This document shows positions 1 to 7,197 of a stretch of 18,524 nt of DNA, piece by piece. This DNA is from an uncultured Lachnospiraceae bacterium (lineage in GTDB: Bacteria > Bacillota > Clostridia > Lachnospirales > Lachnospiraceae): assembly GCA_910580005.1 (NCBI GenBank), contig CAJTXH010000046.1, forward strand, positions 1 through 18,524. The letters are read 5' to 3'. Position 1 is the stretch's first letter. Every line of letters begins with the position of its first letter. The position numbers and the translations under genes were made by a program. The notes beneath the pieces are model-generated. The model was not told where the DNA came from. It saw only the letters and a list, made by a program, of their open reading frames with translations, and did no database searches.

Positions 1-6
1 CTGCTA

Positions 7-39
7 GTTACTATGAACAGCGTAGCTGTGAATAGTAAC
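7..39. repeat. Perfect palindromic hairpin at the left edge
   Basis: GTTACTAT (7-14) is the exact reverse complement of ATAGTAAC (32-39). Inside it ACAG (17-20) pairs with CTGT (26-29) around a five-base loop, and the intervening GA/GA positions could form sheared G.A pairs. A T-rich stretch (41-47) follows, so it could act as a terminator for a gene lying to the left. It could equally be one copy of a dispersed palindromic element; sitting at the window edge suits a repeat that broke an assembly. Multi-copy status cannot be seen from this window. Confidence 0.6.
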
Positions 40-79
40 GTTTTATTATAGTAAATATAGAAATATAAAAAAATTTTAC

Positions 80-108
80 TTGACATTTATTTATGTATAT
101 GGTAAAAA
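80..108 (+). promoter_or_regulatory. Probable sigma-A promoter of the T-box/proS transcript
   Basis: A perfect TTGACA (80-85) is followed after 17 bp by TAAAAA (103-108), a 4/6 match to TATAAT. Transcription would start near 114-118, just upstream of the T-box stem I, which is the expected placement. The -35 is strong. The -10 is only fair in a very AT-rich stretch, so its exact position is uncertain. Confidence 0.5.
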
Positions 109-140
109 TATAAAAAAATTAAAACCAATTATATAAAAAG

Positions 141-376
141 CTATGAACAGAATAGTAGGTATCTGGAATTTTCAGAGAGAAGCCGTATGGTGCAAGGCTT
201 TATTGGAAGGATACTGAACCAGCCTGGGAGCTGTGGGGTTTCCACCGGAAGTCACCGTTATCACAGACGTATATTAAGCAGCAGCTTATTAATGAGTGCA
301 GGCTAGCCTGAATTTAGGTGGTACCACGGAATTATCCGCCCTAAGATATGTATAAAACATATTTTAGGGCTTTTTT
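141..376 (+). promoter_or_regulatory. T-box leader, proline-specific, controlling proS
   Basis: This is an RNA leader that senses uncharged tRNA and lets transcription continue into the aminoacyl-tRNA synthetase gene. Visible elements are AGTA (153-156) near the 5' side of stem I, the GA-motif AGAGAGA (about 174-180), a specifier region GAA-CCA-GCC with the proline codon CCA at 219-221, and the T-box core AGGTGGTACCACGG (316-329). Within the core, TGGT (319-322) is the bulge that pairs with the tRNA 3' end; its variable base U322 matches the A discriminator usual for bacterial tRNA-Pro. The antiterminator (about 312-340) is mutually exclusive with the downstream terminator. Specifier and bulge agree with proS being the next gene. 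Confidence 0.93.
338..376 (+). terminator. T-box regulated intrinsic terminator
   Basis: The stem runs 338-350 with 358-370: thirteen pairs including one G.U, a seven-base loop and then six T residues (371-376). Its 5' arm overlaps the 3' side of the antiterminator (CCGCC, 336-340), so only one of the two structures can form. It is the off-switch for proS when tRNA-Pro is charged. Confidence 0.92.
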
Positions 377-444
377 AATTAATAAATGCTGCCTGGCACG
401 AACTTGGATTATGCACAAAAAGCGGCACAGAAATGAGGTAAATT

Positions 445-2181
445 ATGAAAGTAGCAAATTTAGTAGGACAGAGGTTTAAAGAAAGACCAGCAGACTGTGT
501 AATTGACAGCCATGCTCTTATGTTGCGTGGCGGATTTATGAAATATGTGGGAAATGGTATTTATTCAGAGTTTCCTGCACTTAGAAGAGTTACAGCCAAA
601 ATTGAAAATATAATACGCAAAGAAATGGATGCAATAGACGGGCAGGAGGTTCTTTTCCCTGTTGTGCTGCCAGCTTCTTTATGGGAAGAATCAGGCAGGT
701 ATGAAAGTATTGGCAATGAACTTGTACGTTTTAAAGACAGGAGTGGTTCAAACCATGTGCTTGGAATGACACATGAGGAAGCTGCTGTACATCTTGTGCG
801 TGAATATGCCCAGTCTTATACAAAGTACCCATTTATGATATACCAGGTACAGCGCAAGTTCAGGGATGAAGCAAGACCAAGGGCTGGAATGATACGTGTA
901 CGTGAATTTACTATGAAAGATGCTTATTCATTCCATACTTCACAGGAAGACCTTGACAAATATTATAAAATATGCTTCCAGGCATACAACCGCATTTTCC
1001 AGAAAGCAGGCGTGCCAGAAGTTATTACAGTAAAGTCTGATTCTGGCATGATGGGTGGCAGTATTTCGCATGAGTATATGCTTTTAACGCCTGTCGGGGA
1101 AGATTCAATAGTTATCTGTGGTGAATGTAGTTACCGTTCTAATATGGAAGCGGCAGAAAACCAGGTTGTAAACAATACTGGCATACCAGAAGGGCTGGAA
1201 TGTATAGAAACACCAGGCTGCAAAACAATAGAGGATGTGTGTGCCTTCCTGGAAAGTGATGTCAGGACTTCATGTAAAGCTGTTGTATACCAGAAAAATT
1301 CTGATGACAAGTTTGTAGTTGCATTTGTTCGTGGGGATTATGAAGTAAATGAAACAAAGTTAAGAAATATTGTGGGGGAGGAAATCCATACTGCTGTAAT
1401 TACAGAGGATGACTGCCTTGTGGCTGGATATATAGGGCCTTATAATTTCCCAAAAGAAGCAGAATTTTACCTGGATATTTCACTTAAAGGGATTGCAAGC
1501 CTTGTGGCTGGGGCTAATAAAGAGGGATACCACTATAAGGGGCTTGACCTTGAAAGGGATTTAGAAAATGTAAATTATGCAGATATTGCCAAGGTTAAAG
1601 AGGGCGGCATTTGCCCTTGTTGTGGAAAACCATCCCTGGCAATTAAACGTGGCATAGAAGTTGGAAATATTTTCCAATTAGGCACAAAATACACTAAATC
1701 AATGGATATGCAGTATACAGATGAAAATGGTAAAAACCATTATCCTGTAATGGGATGTTATGGCATAGGGGTAGGGCGTCTTGCTGCTTCTATATGTGAA
1801 GCACACCATGATGAGTATGGGCCTGTATGGCCAATTTCAATTGCACCTTGGGAAGTGCAGATATGCTGTCTGCGTTCAGATGATGAGGAAACTAAAAAGA
1901 CAGCGGACAGTCTTTATAACAGTTTACAGAATGACGGAGTAGAAGTTATTTATGATGACAGAAGTGTAAGGCCTGGTGAAATGTTTTCTGATGCTGACCT
2001 TATAGGTGCGCCAATACGTGTAATTGCAAGCCCACGTAACCTCAAGGAATCTGCTGTTGAAATTACTACAAGGGATAAATCTGTTAAGGAAATGGTTCCT
2101 GTAGAAAAGGCAGCAGAATATATAAAGGATTTGCGTCTTAAGCTTTTTGCAGAAATAGATTCACATGTCGAAAAATTTTGA
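445..2181 (+). CDS. proS: Prolyl-tRNA synthetase (bacterial type, with editing domain)
   Basis: Charges tRNA-Pro with proline in the cytoplasm. The 578-residue length is that of the bacterial (ProS type 1) family. Class II motifs are visible: the THE signature (109-111), motif 2 (FRDEARPRAGMIRVREF, 139-155, running into TMKDAYSF) and motif 3 (CYGIGVGRL, 438-446). The C-terminal anticodon-binding domain starts near 465. Between motifs 2 and 3 lies the YbaK-like insertion (about 235-385) that hydrolyses mischarged Ala-tRNA-Pro; K278 in TSCKAVV is at the place of the E. coli editing lysine. CGEC (225-228) and CPCC (390-393) flank this insertion and may hold a structural zinc, as in some other ProRS. 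The start is set by GAGGTAA (435-441) four bases ahead of ATG. Expression is controlled by the proline T-box in the leader. Confidence 0.97.
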   Translation: MKVANLVGQRFKERPADCVIDSHALMLRGGFMKYVGNGIYSEFPALRRVTAKIENIIRKEMDAIDGQEVLFPVVLPASLWEESGRYESIGNELVRFKDRSGSNHVLGMTHEEAAVHLVREYAQSYTKYPFMIYQVQRKFRDEARPRAGMIRVREFTMKDAYSFHTSQEDLDKYYKICFQAYNRIFQKAGVPEVITVKSDSGMMGGSISHEYMLLTPVGEDSIVICGECSYRSNMEAAENQVVNNTGIPEGLECIETPGCKTIEDVCAFLESDVRTSCKAVVYQKNSDDKFVVAFVRGDYEVNETKLRNIVGEEIHTAVITEDDCLVAGYIGPYNFPKEAEFYLDISLKGIASLVAGANKEGYHYKGLDLERDLENVNYADIAKVKEGGICPCCGKPSLAIKRGIEVGNIFQLGTKYTKSMDMQYTDENGKNHYPVMGCYGIGVGRLAASICEAHHDEYGPVWPISIAPWEVQICCLRSDDEETKKTADSLYNSLQNDGVEVIYDDRSVRPGEMFSDADLIGAPIRVIASPRNLKESAVEITTRDKSVKEMVPVEKAAEYIKDLRLKLFAEIDSHVEKF

Positions 2182-2190
2182 CAAAACCGT

Positions 2191-2217
2191 TATATATATA
2201 ACTTTAAGTGCCGATAT
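2191..2217 (+). promoter_or_regulatory. Probable sigma-28 (SigD/FliA) promoter of the flagellin gene
   Basis: GCCGATAT (2210-2217) matches the sigma-28 -10 consensus GCCGATAA at seven of eight bases. TATA (2191-2194) lies 15 bp upstream where TAAA is expected. A perfect TATAAT (2215-2220) overlaps the same place, and TTGACA (2178-2183) lies upstream but at an unsuitable distance (31 bp), so a sigma-A contribution is not excluded. The leader would be about 85 nt. Confidence 0.55.
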
Positions 2218-2309
2218 AATATATAGAGTGTAACCTTATCGAAATAGTACATGGCACTATATAATATTGAAGAACGGATGCTTTATATATATTCAAGGAG
2301 GAATCTTAT

Positions 2310-3176
2310 ATGGTTATTAAACATAATATGTCTACACAGTTTGCTACAAGGCAGCTTAATATAGCAGAGGACGTTAAAGGCCAGGCAACAGAAAGGCTTA
2401 CTACCGGCTACAGGATAAACAAGGCGGCAGACGGCGCTGCAAGCATGGTTGTATGGGAGTCCATAAGAAACCAGGTAAGGGGGCTGGACCAGGCAGGAAG
2501 GAATTCACAAGATGGACAGGGTTTTATAAATACTGCTGATTCAGGAATGAACGAACTTACCTCAATACTCCATAGGATGAAAGAGCTTTGTGTACAGGGG
2601 GCTAATGATACAAATACTGCTGAGGACAGGGAAGACATACAGATGGAGATTGATGCCCTCAATAATGAAATAAACAGGATAGCAGAGGAAACCGAATTTA
2701 ATAGAATCAAGATTTTCAAAGACCCAGGTACAGACTCTGGAAGTGACGGATTGCAGCCAGACGGCAATGGTGTTGAAGGAAGCAGGGAGTTTGTATTCCA
2801 GGTAGGGGCAAATTCTAAGCAGTTAGTAACAACACGCCTGCCTGTTTTTAATACAAAAATCCTTGGTACGGAAGATGTAAATGTATCAGACTCCGTAAAT
2901 GCTACAAGCGGGCTTGCTGTACTTGATAAATCTTTAGATATTGTAGACCTTGAACGTTCAAGGCTTGGTGCAATCTCAAACAGGCTTGAACATGCTTATG
3001 CTAATTCTTCAAATGCATCTGAGAATTCACAAAAATCAGAAGCAACCATACGTGACACAGATATAGCAGATGAGGCGATAGCATATGCAACTGCAGATAT
3101 AATACAGCAGGCGGATATTGCAATGATTGCACAGGCAAACGGTGAGAGGGAAACAATATTAGCAATGGTATTGTAA
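2310..3176 (+). CDS. Flagellin, short and divergent
   Basis: Structural subunit of the flagellar filament, exported by the flagellar type III system, hence no signal peptide. At 288 residues it is near the minimal flagellin length: the D0/D1 helices are kept and D2/D3 are almost absent, with a short G/D/S-rich link at 138-158. Conserved N-terminal features include HNMSTQ (5-10), LTTGYRINKAADGAA (30-44), QDGQGFINTAD (67-77) and LHRMKELCVQGAN (87-99). The C-terminal half shows NRLEHAYAN (224-232), IRDTDIADE (247-255) and AQANGERETILAM (274-286). It departs from the usual AGLSISEKMR with SMVVWESIR (45-53) and ends in AMVL rather than SLL/LLQ. A strong AAGGAGGAA (2295-2303) supports the start. 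It is alone in its transcription unit, with no chaperone or cap gene beside it, so it may be one of several flagellins. Confidence 0.92.
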   Translation: MVIKHNMSTQFATRQLNIAEDVKGQATERLTTGYRINKAADGAASMVVWESIRNQVRGLDQAGRNSQDGQGFINTADSGMNELTSILHRMKELCVQGANDTNTAEDREDIQMEIDALNNEINRIAEETEFNRIKIFKDPGTDSGSDGLQPDGNGVEGSREFVFQVGANSKQLVTTRLPVFNTKILGTEDVNVSDSVNATSGLAVLDKSLDIVDLERSRLGAISNRLEHAYANSSNASENSQKSEATIRDTDIADEAIAYATADIIQQADIAMIAQANGERETILAMVL

Positions 3177-3196
3177 AATTTATATGGGATATCCCA

Positions 3197-3222
3197 CAGG
3201 CTTCAATATTTATTGAAGCCTG
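3197..3222 (+). terminator. Hairpin after flagellin, probable terminator
   Basis: CAGGCTTCAATA (3197-3208) pairs perfectly with TATTGAAGCCTG (3211-3222) across a two-base loop, 21 nt after the flagellin stop. It is followed by an A/T-rich stretch rather than a clean T run, so it may terminate poorly or mainly protect the 3' end of an abundant mRNA. Confidence 0.55.
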
Positions 3223-3254
3223 AAATTATATAATAACATAATTGGAGAATTGAT

Positions 3255-4592
3255 ATGAATAATACTTCTGGCAATAGAGGCGGTACAGTTATAATTGAAC
3301 CTGTATATCCACATCCCATGCTTATACATATAAGCAGGCTGGCAGATGGCAATGAAAACATTTTAAGGGATGGAAGAGTATTTTTAAACCAGTATTATGG
3401 CAGATATAACAATGCAGAAGATAACGCTGATGGCAGTATAGATAATGAAATGCTCCTGTTGCAGCTTGCATATGAGAAAAATATTGTAACTGCATTTTTT
3501 GAATGTAATAAAAGGGAACAGTGGCGTAAGCGTGTTTTAATAGAAAAGTCAATTAACCTGCTTGTAAATTCTGTAGCTGAGAAATATGCAGTTATAGTTA
3601 TAGAAAGCCTTATGTTTGCATTTGGCTGGCAGTTCCGCATTGATATTAACCGTAAATGGGAAGCGGCAGAAGAAGAACGTGCTAATTTCCATGAGAAAAC
3701 TGTATTTGAAAAGCGTCTCCAGAATGATATGATTGGGCAGATACAGATTATTAATAATAACAGGAAAATTGATATTTCAGAGTATATGGAGGATGATGAA
3801 ACAAACCAGGGCGCAAGTAAAGTGGTTTCATATAATAATGACGGCAGCAGTAATGCTGCTGTTCCAGATAGTAATGTAACAGAAGGCGGTGCTGGAGAAT
3901 ATGGCACAGCCAGCCAGGAGACAGCCAGCAGCAGGCAGCCAGGTACTTCCTCCAGAAAGGAGAAAGCTTTGCAGAAGGACATCCAGAAAGAAAGTAATGC
4001 CAGGGACATCCAGGAAAATGGTGCAGAAGATATCCCAGACCCTGTAATGGAATATAAAAAGATGGAGGAAGCTAAGTTTTATAAGCATATGAATATAAGA
4101 AACAAGCGCGTTTTAAAGAAAGCTTTCCAGGGAAACGCTTCAAGCCAGTGTGAAATGGGTGATTATTATGCAGAAAAGGACGGAGGGCATCTTGATTACC
4201 AGGAGGCAGCAAAGTGGTATTCTGCTTCTGCAAGGAAAGGTTACGAACGTGCATCTTTTGAACTTGGCAAGCTTTATGACCAGAATCCGCCAGAAATTGA
4301 AGGTGCAAAGGACAAGGCAGTACAGATATATACTACTATGGCAGAACAGGGGCTTCCAACGGCACAGTGCATCCTCGGCATGAAATACTGGTTTGGGGAT
4401 GGCGTCGAAATTGACTTTAAAAAGGCAATAAACTGGCTTCGGAAGGCAGCAGCACAGAAACATGATGCAGCAATAAGAAGCCTTGCAGATTTATATGCAG
4501 CAATAAATGATTCTGAAAATGCGTCCAGATGGTATAAGGTTGGGGCATCATATGGTGATGATTACTGCCGCAAGAAACTCAGGAATTATTAA
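3255..4592 (+). CDS. Sel1-repeat protein with an unassigned N-terminal domain
   Basis: No enzyme function is recognised. The C-terminal part (about 290-437) is a run of roughly four Sel1-like (TPR-related) repeats. Telling pieces are EAAKWYSASARKGYERASFELGKLY (about 317-341) and KAINWLRKAAAQKHDAAIRSLADLY (about 390-414). Sel1 arrays form helical solenoids that bind other proteins. The first ~170 residues form a folded-looking domain I cannot assign, with a hydrophobic stretch YAVIVIESLMFAFGW (111-125) that is too short and polar to be a clear membrane span. A low-complexity S/N/Q/E-rich linker (about 178-262) joins the two. No signal peptide is visible, so it is probably cytoplasmic. TTGGAGAA (3242-3249) precedes ATG. 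It follows the flagellin gene after a hairpin and is 16 nt ahead of the arabinofuranosidase gene, probably co-transcribed with it. Confidence 0.8.
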   Translation: MNNTSGNRGGTVIIEPVYPHPMLIHISRLADGNENILRDGRVFLNQYYGRYNNAEDNADGSIDNEMLLLQLAYEKNIVTAFFECNKREQWRKRVLIEKSINLLVNSVAEKYAVIVIESLMFAFGWQFRIDINRKWEAAEEERANFHEKTVFEKRLQNDMIGQIQIINNNRKIDISEYMEDDETNQGASKVVSYNNDGSSNAAVPDSNVTEGGAGEYGTASQETASSRQPGTSSRKEKALQKDIQKESNARDIQENGAEDIPDPVMEYKKMEEAKFYKHMNIRNKRVLKKAFQGNASSQCEMGDYYAEKDGGHLDYQEAAKWYSASARKGYERASFELGKLYDQNPPEIEGAKDKAVQIYTTMAEQGLPTAQCILGMKYWFGDGVEIDFKKAINWLRKAAAQKHDAAIRSLADLYAAINDSENASRWYKVGASYGDDYCRKKLRNY

Positions 4593-4608
4593 TATTGAGG
4601 TAATAGTT

Positions 4609-7113
4609 ATGGCAAAAAGTGGTTTTGCAGGAATATCAGATTTTAATATGGGTGAAGTACAGGTAACGGACAGTTATTATGTTAATTCACTGGATAAAGA
4701 AAACAAATACCTGTTATCCCTTGATACAGACAGGCTGCTTGCAGGCTTCCGGGAAACAGCAGGCAGAATTGCAGGAATGACATCTGATGGTTTAATTAAA
4801 TATATGAACAATGCCGTACGCTATGGAGGCGGCTGGGAAAATTCGCTTATAGGCGGCCATACCCTTGGGCACTGGCTTTCTGCGATGGCACAGGCATATG
4901 CTAATAAAGGCACTAATGAAAATGACAGGACAGAGATAAAAAAGGCACTTGACAGTGTAATAGATGCGCTTGCAGACTGCCAGGCAAAGACAAGCGGCAC
5001 AGAATATGAAGGGTATTTATTTGGTGCAACCCTTCCAGACAGTACGGACTTTGATATACAGTTTGATAATGTAGAAAAGGGCATGGCAAATATTTCCACA
5101 CAGGCATGGGTTCCATGGTATACAATGCATAAAATACTTGCAGGGCTTATAACTGCATATAGGCTTGAGGGCAATGAAACGGCTTATAATATAGCTAAAA
5201 GGCTTGGGGACTGGATTTATAACAGGGTTATAAAATGGAATGCTTCCACACAGAAGACTGTACTTGCAATAGAATATGGCGGAATGAATGACTGTCTGTA
5301 TGATTTATATAAAACAGTTTTAGCAAAAGAAGGCAATGAAACAGCCAGCAGGTATGCAGAAGCAGCACACAAGTTTGATGAAGAAACACTTTTTAATAGA
5401 GTTTACAATGGTACAGCAAATGCACTTGACAATACACATGCCAATACAACTATACCTAAGTTTTTAGGTGCATTAAACAGATATGAAACACTTGGTGATG
5501 GAAAATACCTTGAATATGCAGAGAGCTTCTGGGACTATGTTGTAAACAGCCACAGCTATATTACAGGCGGCAACAGTGAATGGGAACATTTTGGTGCAGA
5601 CAATGTGCTTGATGCAGAAAGGACAAATTGCAACTGCGAAACCTGTAATACTTACAATATGCTTAAACTTTCACGTAAGCTTTATATGGTTACAGGCAAG
5701 CCAAAGTATACTGGTTTCTATGAAAATACACTTATTAATGCAATTATGCCGTCACAGAACCCTGAAACTGGCATGAGCATGTATTTCCAGCCAATGGCAG
5801 GCGGCTACCATAAGGTTTTTGGCACAGAAGAAGGGAATTTCTGGTGTTGTACAGGTTCTGGAATGGAGAATTTTACAAAGTTAAATGACAGCATTTATTA
5901 CCAGAAAGACAATAATATTATAATAGCACAATACCTTGCTTCTGAAGTGGATTTTAAAGCGGGCAATATGAAGATAACCCAGGAGGGGGATTTATCAAAA
6001 TCAGCTATATTTACGATTACAGTAAGGGCATTTGGACAGGGTGATGTAAACGGGGGGCTTAGGCTGCGCCTTCCAGACTGGCTTGCAGGTGAAGCAGTAA
6101 TAATTGTTAATGGTGAAGCTTATAAACCTGCAGTTGAAGAAGATTACGCAGTAATTCCTTCAAATATGGTTAAGGATGGAACAAAGATTACAATTACACT
6201 TCCAATGGAAACCAGGGCTTATAACCTTCCTGACAATAAAAATACATATGCATTTAAATATGGTCCATATGTACTTAGTGCAAAGCTTGGCACAGATAAA
6301 CAGACACAGGGCACAACGGGTATAAATGTTTCAATCCCGACAACAAAGGCTATAAACAATGATAAGGTAAATATTACGTCAGCAGACAGTGTAAAAAAAT
6401 ATATGGAAAACATAAGCAGAAATATGGTTAAGGCAGATGGAAAACTGGAATTTACATTGTCAGGGACTGATAACAAATATGTATTTGTGCCACACTATAG
6501 CCAATACAAAGAAAGTTATGCAATATACTGGACATTTACAACAGATAAAGAAGCAATAAATCCAGATGCAGTCCTTGAAGAGAAAGACAGAGCAAGGAGA
6601 GAAGCAGCAGTAACAGACGCAGCAAGGCCAGGCTATGGGCAGGATGAACTTGGATTTACGGAGAGTGGTACAGGTTCGGTGGGAAGCACAAGCCCTTGTT
6701 ACCGTTTTGCCAATGCAGGCGGTTCATTTAAGTATGATTTTAAAGTAGCAGGCAGTGGCAGCAGCTATCTTGTATGTACATTTGCTAAAGAAGAAGATGG
6801 AAAAACAATTAAAATAAGTTCAGGGGACAAAGTATTATTTGAGGGGGTTCTGGACAGCAAGGCTGGCAATGCGGAAATAATAAACCTTGCTGCTTCTTGT
6901 ACAGATAATTACTACCAGGTGAAAATCTTAATCCCAGAAGATGTTATTGCTGCAAATAAGACAGATACACGCCTTGCAGGCACAGAAAAAGAAAAGGCAG
7001 AAAATGGTTATACATTTATACCAGTTACATTTGAAAGTGCAAAGAGCGGTGAGGCTTCTGCAAAAATATGCCTCATGAATTATGTAATGAAAGCATATGG
7101 CAGCAAGTTATAA
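4609..7113 (+). CDS. Beta-L-arabinofuranosidase, GH127/GH146-type (DUF1680)
   Basis: Retaining glycosidase that releases beta-L-arabinofuranose from plant glycans such as pectin side chains or extensin-type Hyp-arabinosides, using a zinc-bound cysteine nucleophile. The 834-residue protein carries the family catalytic set. E326 in TGGNSEWEHFG is the likely acid/base. E344 and C346 in CNCETCNTY are zinc ligands. C413-C414 in FWCCTGSGMENF supply the nucleophile and a further ligand, by analogy with HypBA1 E322/E338/C340/C417/C418. Upstream family motifs are GGHTLGHWLSAMA (82-94), WVPWYTMHKILAGL (167-180) and EYGGMNDCLYDLY (222-234). A C-terminal beta domain (about 670-834) resembles the GH146 substrate-binding region. 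An upstream in-frame ATG at 4507 lies inside the Sel1 gene; GAGG (4597-4600) selects ATG 4609. No signal peptide is present, so it probably acts on imported oligosaccharides. GH146 versus GH127 is not settled here. Confidence 0.88.
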   Translation: MAKSGFAGISDFNMGEVQVTDSYYVNSLDKENKYLLSLDTDRLLAGFRETAGRIAGMTSDGLIKYMNNAVRYGGGWENSLIGGHTLGHWLSAMAQAYANKGTNENDRTEIKKALDSVIDALADCQAKTSGTEYEGYLFGATLPDSTDFDIQFDNVEKGMANISTQAWVPWYTMHKILAGLITAYRLEGNETAYNIAKRLGDWIYNRVIKWNASTQKTVLAIEYGGMNDCLYDLYKTVLAKEGNETASRYAEAAHKFDEETLFNRVYNGTANALDNTHANTTIPKFLGALNRYETLGDGKYLEYAESFWDYVVNSHSYITGGNSEWEHFGADNVLDAERTNCNCETCNTYNMLKLSRKLYMVTGKPKYTGFYENTLINAIMPSQNPETGMSMYFQPMAGGYHKVFGTEEGNFWCCTGSGMENFTKLNDSIYYQKDNNIIIAQYLASEVDFKAGNMKITQEGDLSKSAIFTITVRAFGQGDVNGGLRLRLPDWLAGEAVIIVNGEAYKPAVEEDYAVIPSNMVKDGTKITITLPMETRAYNLPDNKNTYAFKYGPYVLSAKLGTDKQTQGTTGINVSIPTTKAINNDKVNITSADSVKKYMENISRNMVKADGKLEFTLSGTDNKYVFVPHYSQYKESYAIYWTFTTDKEAINPDAVLEEKDRARREAAVTDAARPGYGQDELGFTESGTGSVGSTSPCYRFANAGGSFKYDFKVAGSGSSYLVCTFAKEEDGKTIKISSGDKVLFEGVLDSKAGNAEIINLAASCTDNYYQVKILIPEDVIAANKTDTRLAGTEKEKAENGYTFIPVTFESAKSGEASAKICLMNYVMKAYGSKL

Positions 7114-7138
7114 AACCATGCCTTGCAAGAAGTGTAAA

Positions 7139-7190
7139 AAGCCAGAAAATGGAATTAGAATGCTTCCATTTTCTGGCTTACAAGTTTTTT
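7139..7190. terminator. Bidirectional terminator between convergent genes
   Basis: A16-bp perfect stem pairs 7139-7154 with 7164-7179 around a nine-base loop. It is flanked by TTTTTT (7185-7190) on the plus strand and by AAAAA (7136-7140), a T run on the minus strand. It lies between two gene ends that face each other, the arabinofuranosidase and the amidase, and can stop transcription from both. Confidence 0.9.
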
Positions 7191-7197
7191 CTATATT

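Noticed and set aside
3395..4009. Minus-strand open frame of 204 codons over the Sel1 gene
   Set aside because: The S/L-rich composition mirrors the plus-strand linker codons and there is no plausible ribosome site.
4507..4608. Upstream extension of the arabinofuranosidase to ATG 4507
   Set aside because: The added residues lie inside the Sel1 coding region and lack family similarity; GAGG at 4597-4600 fits ATG 4609.
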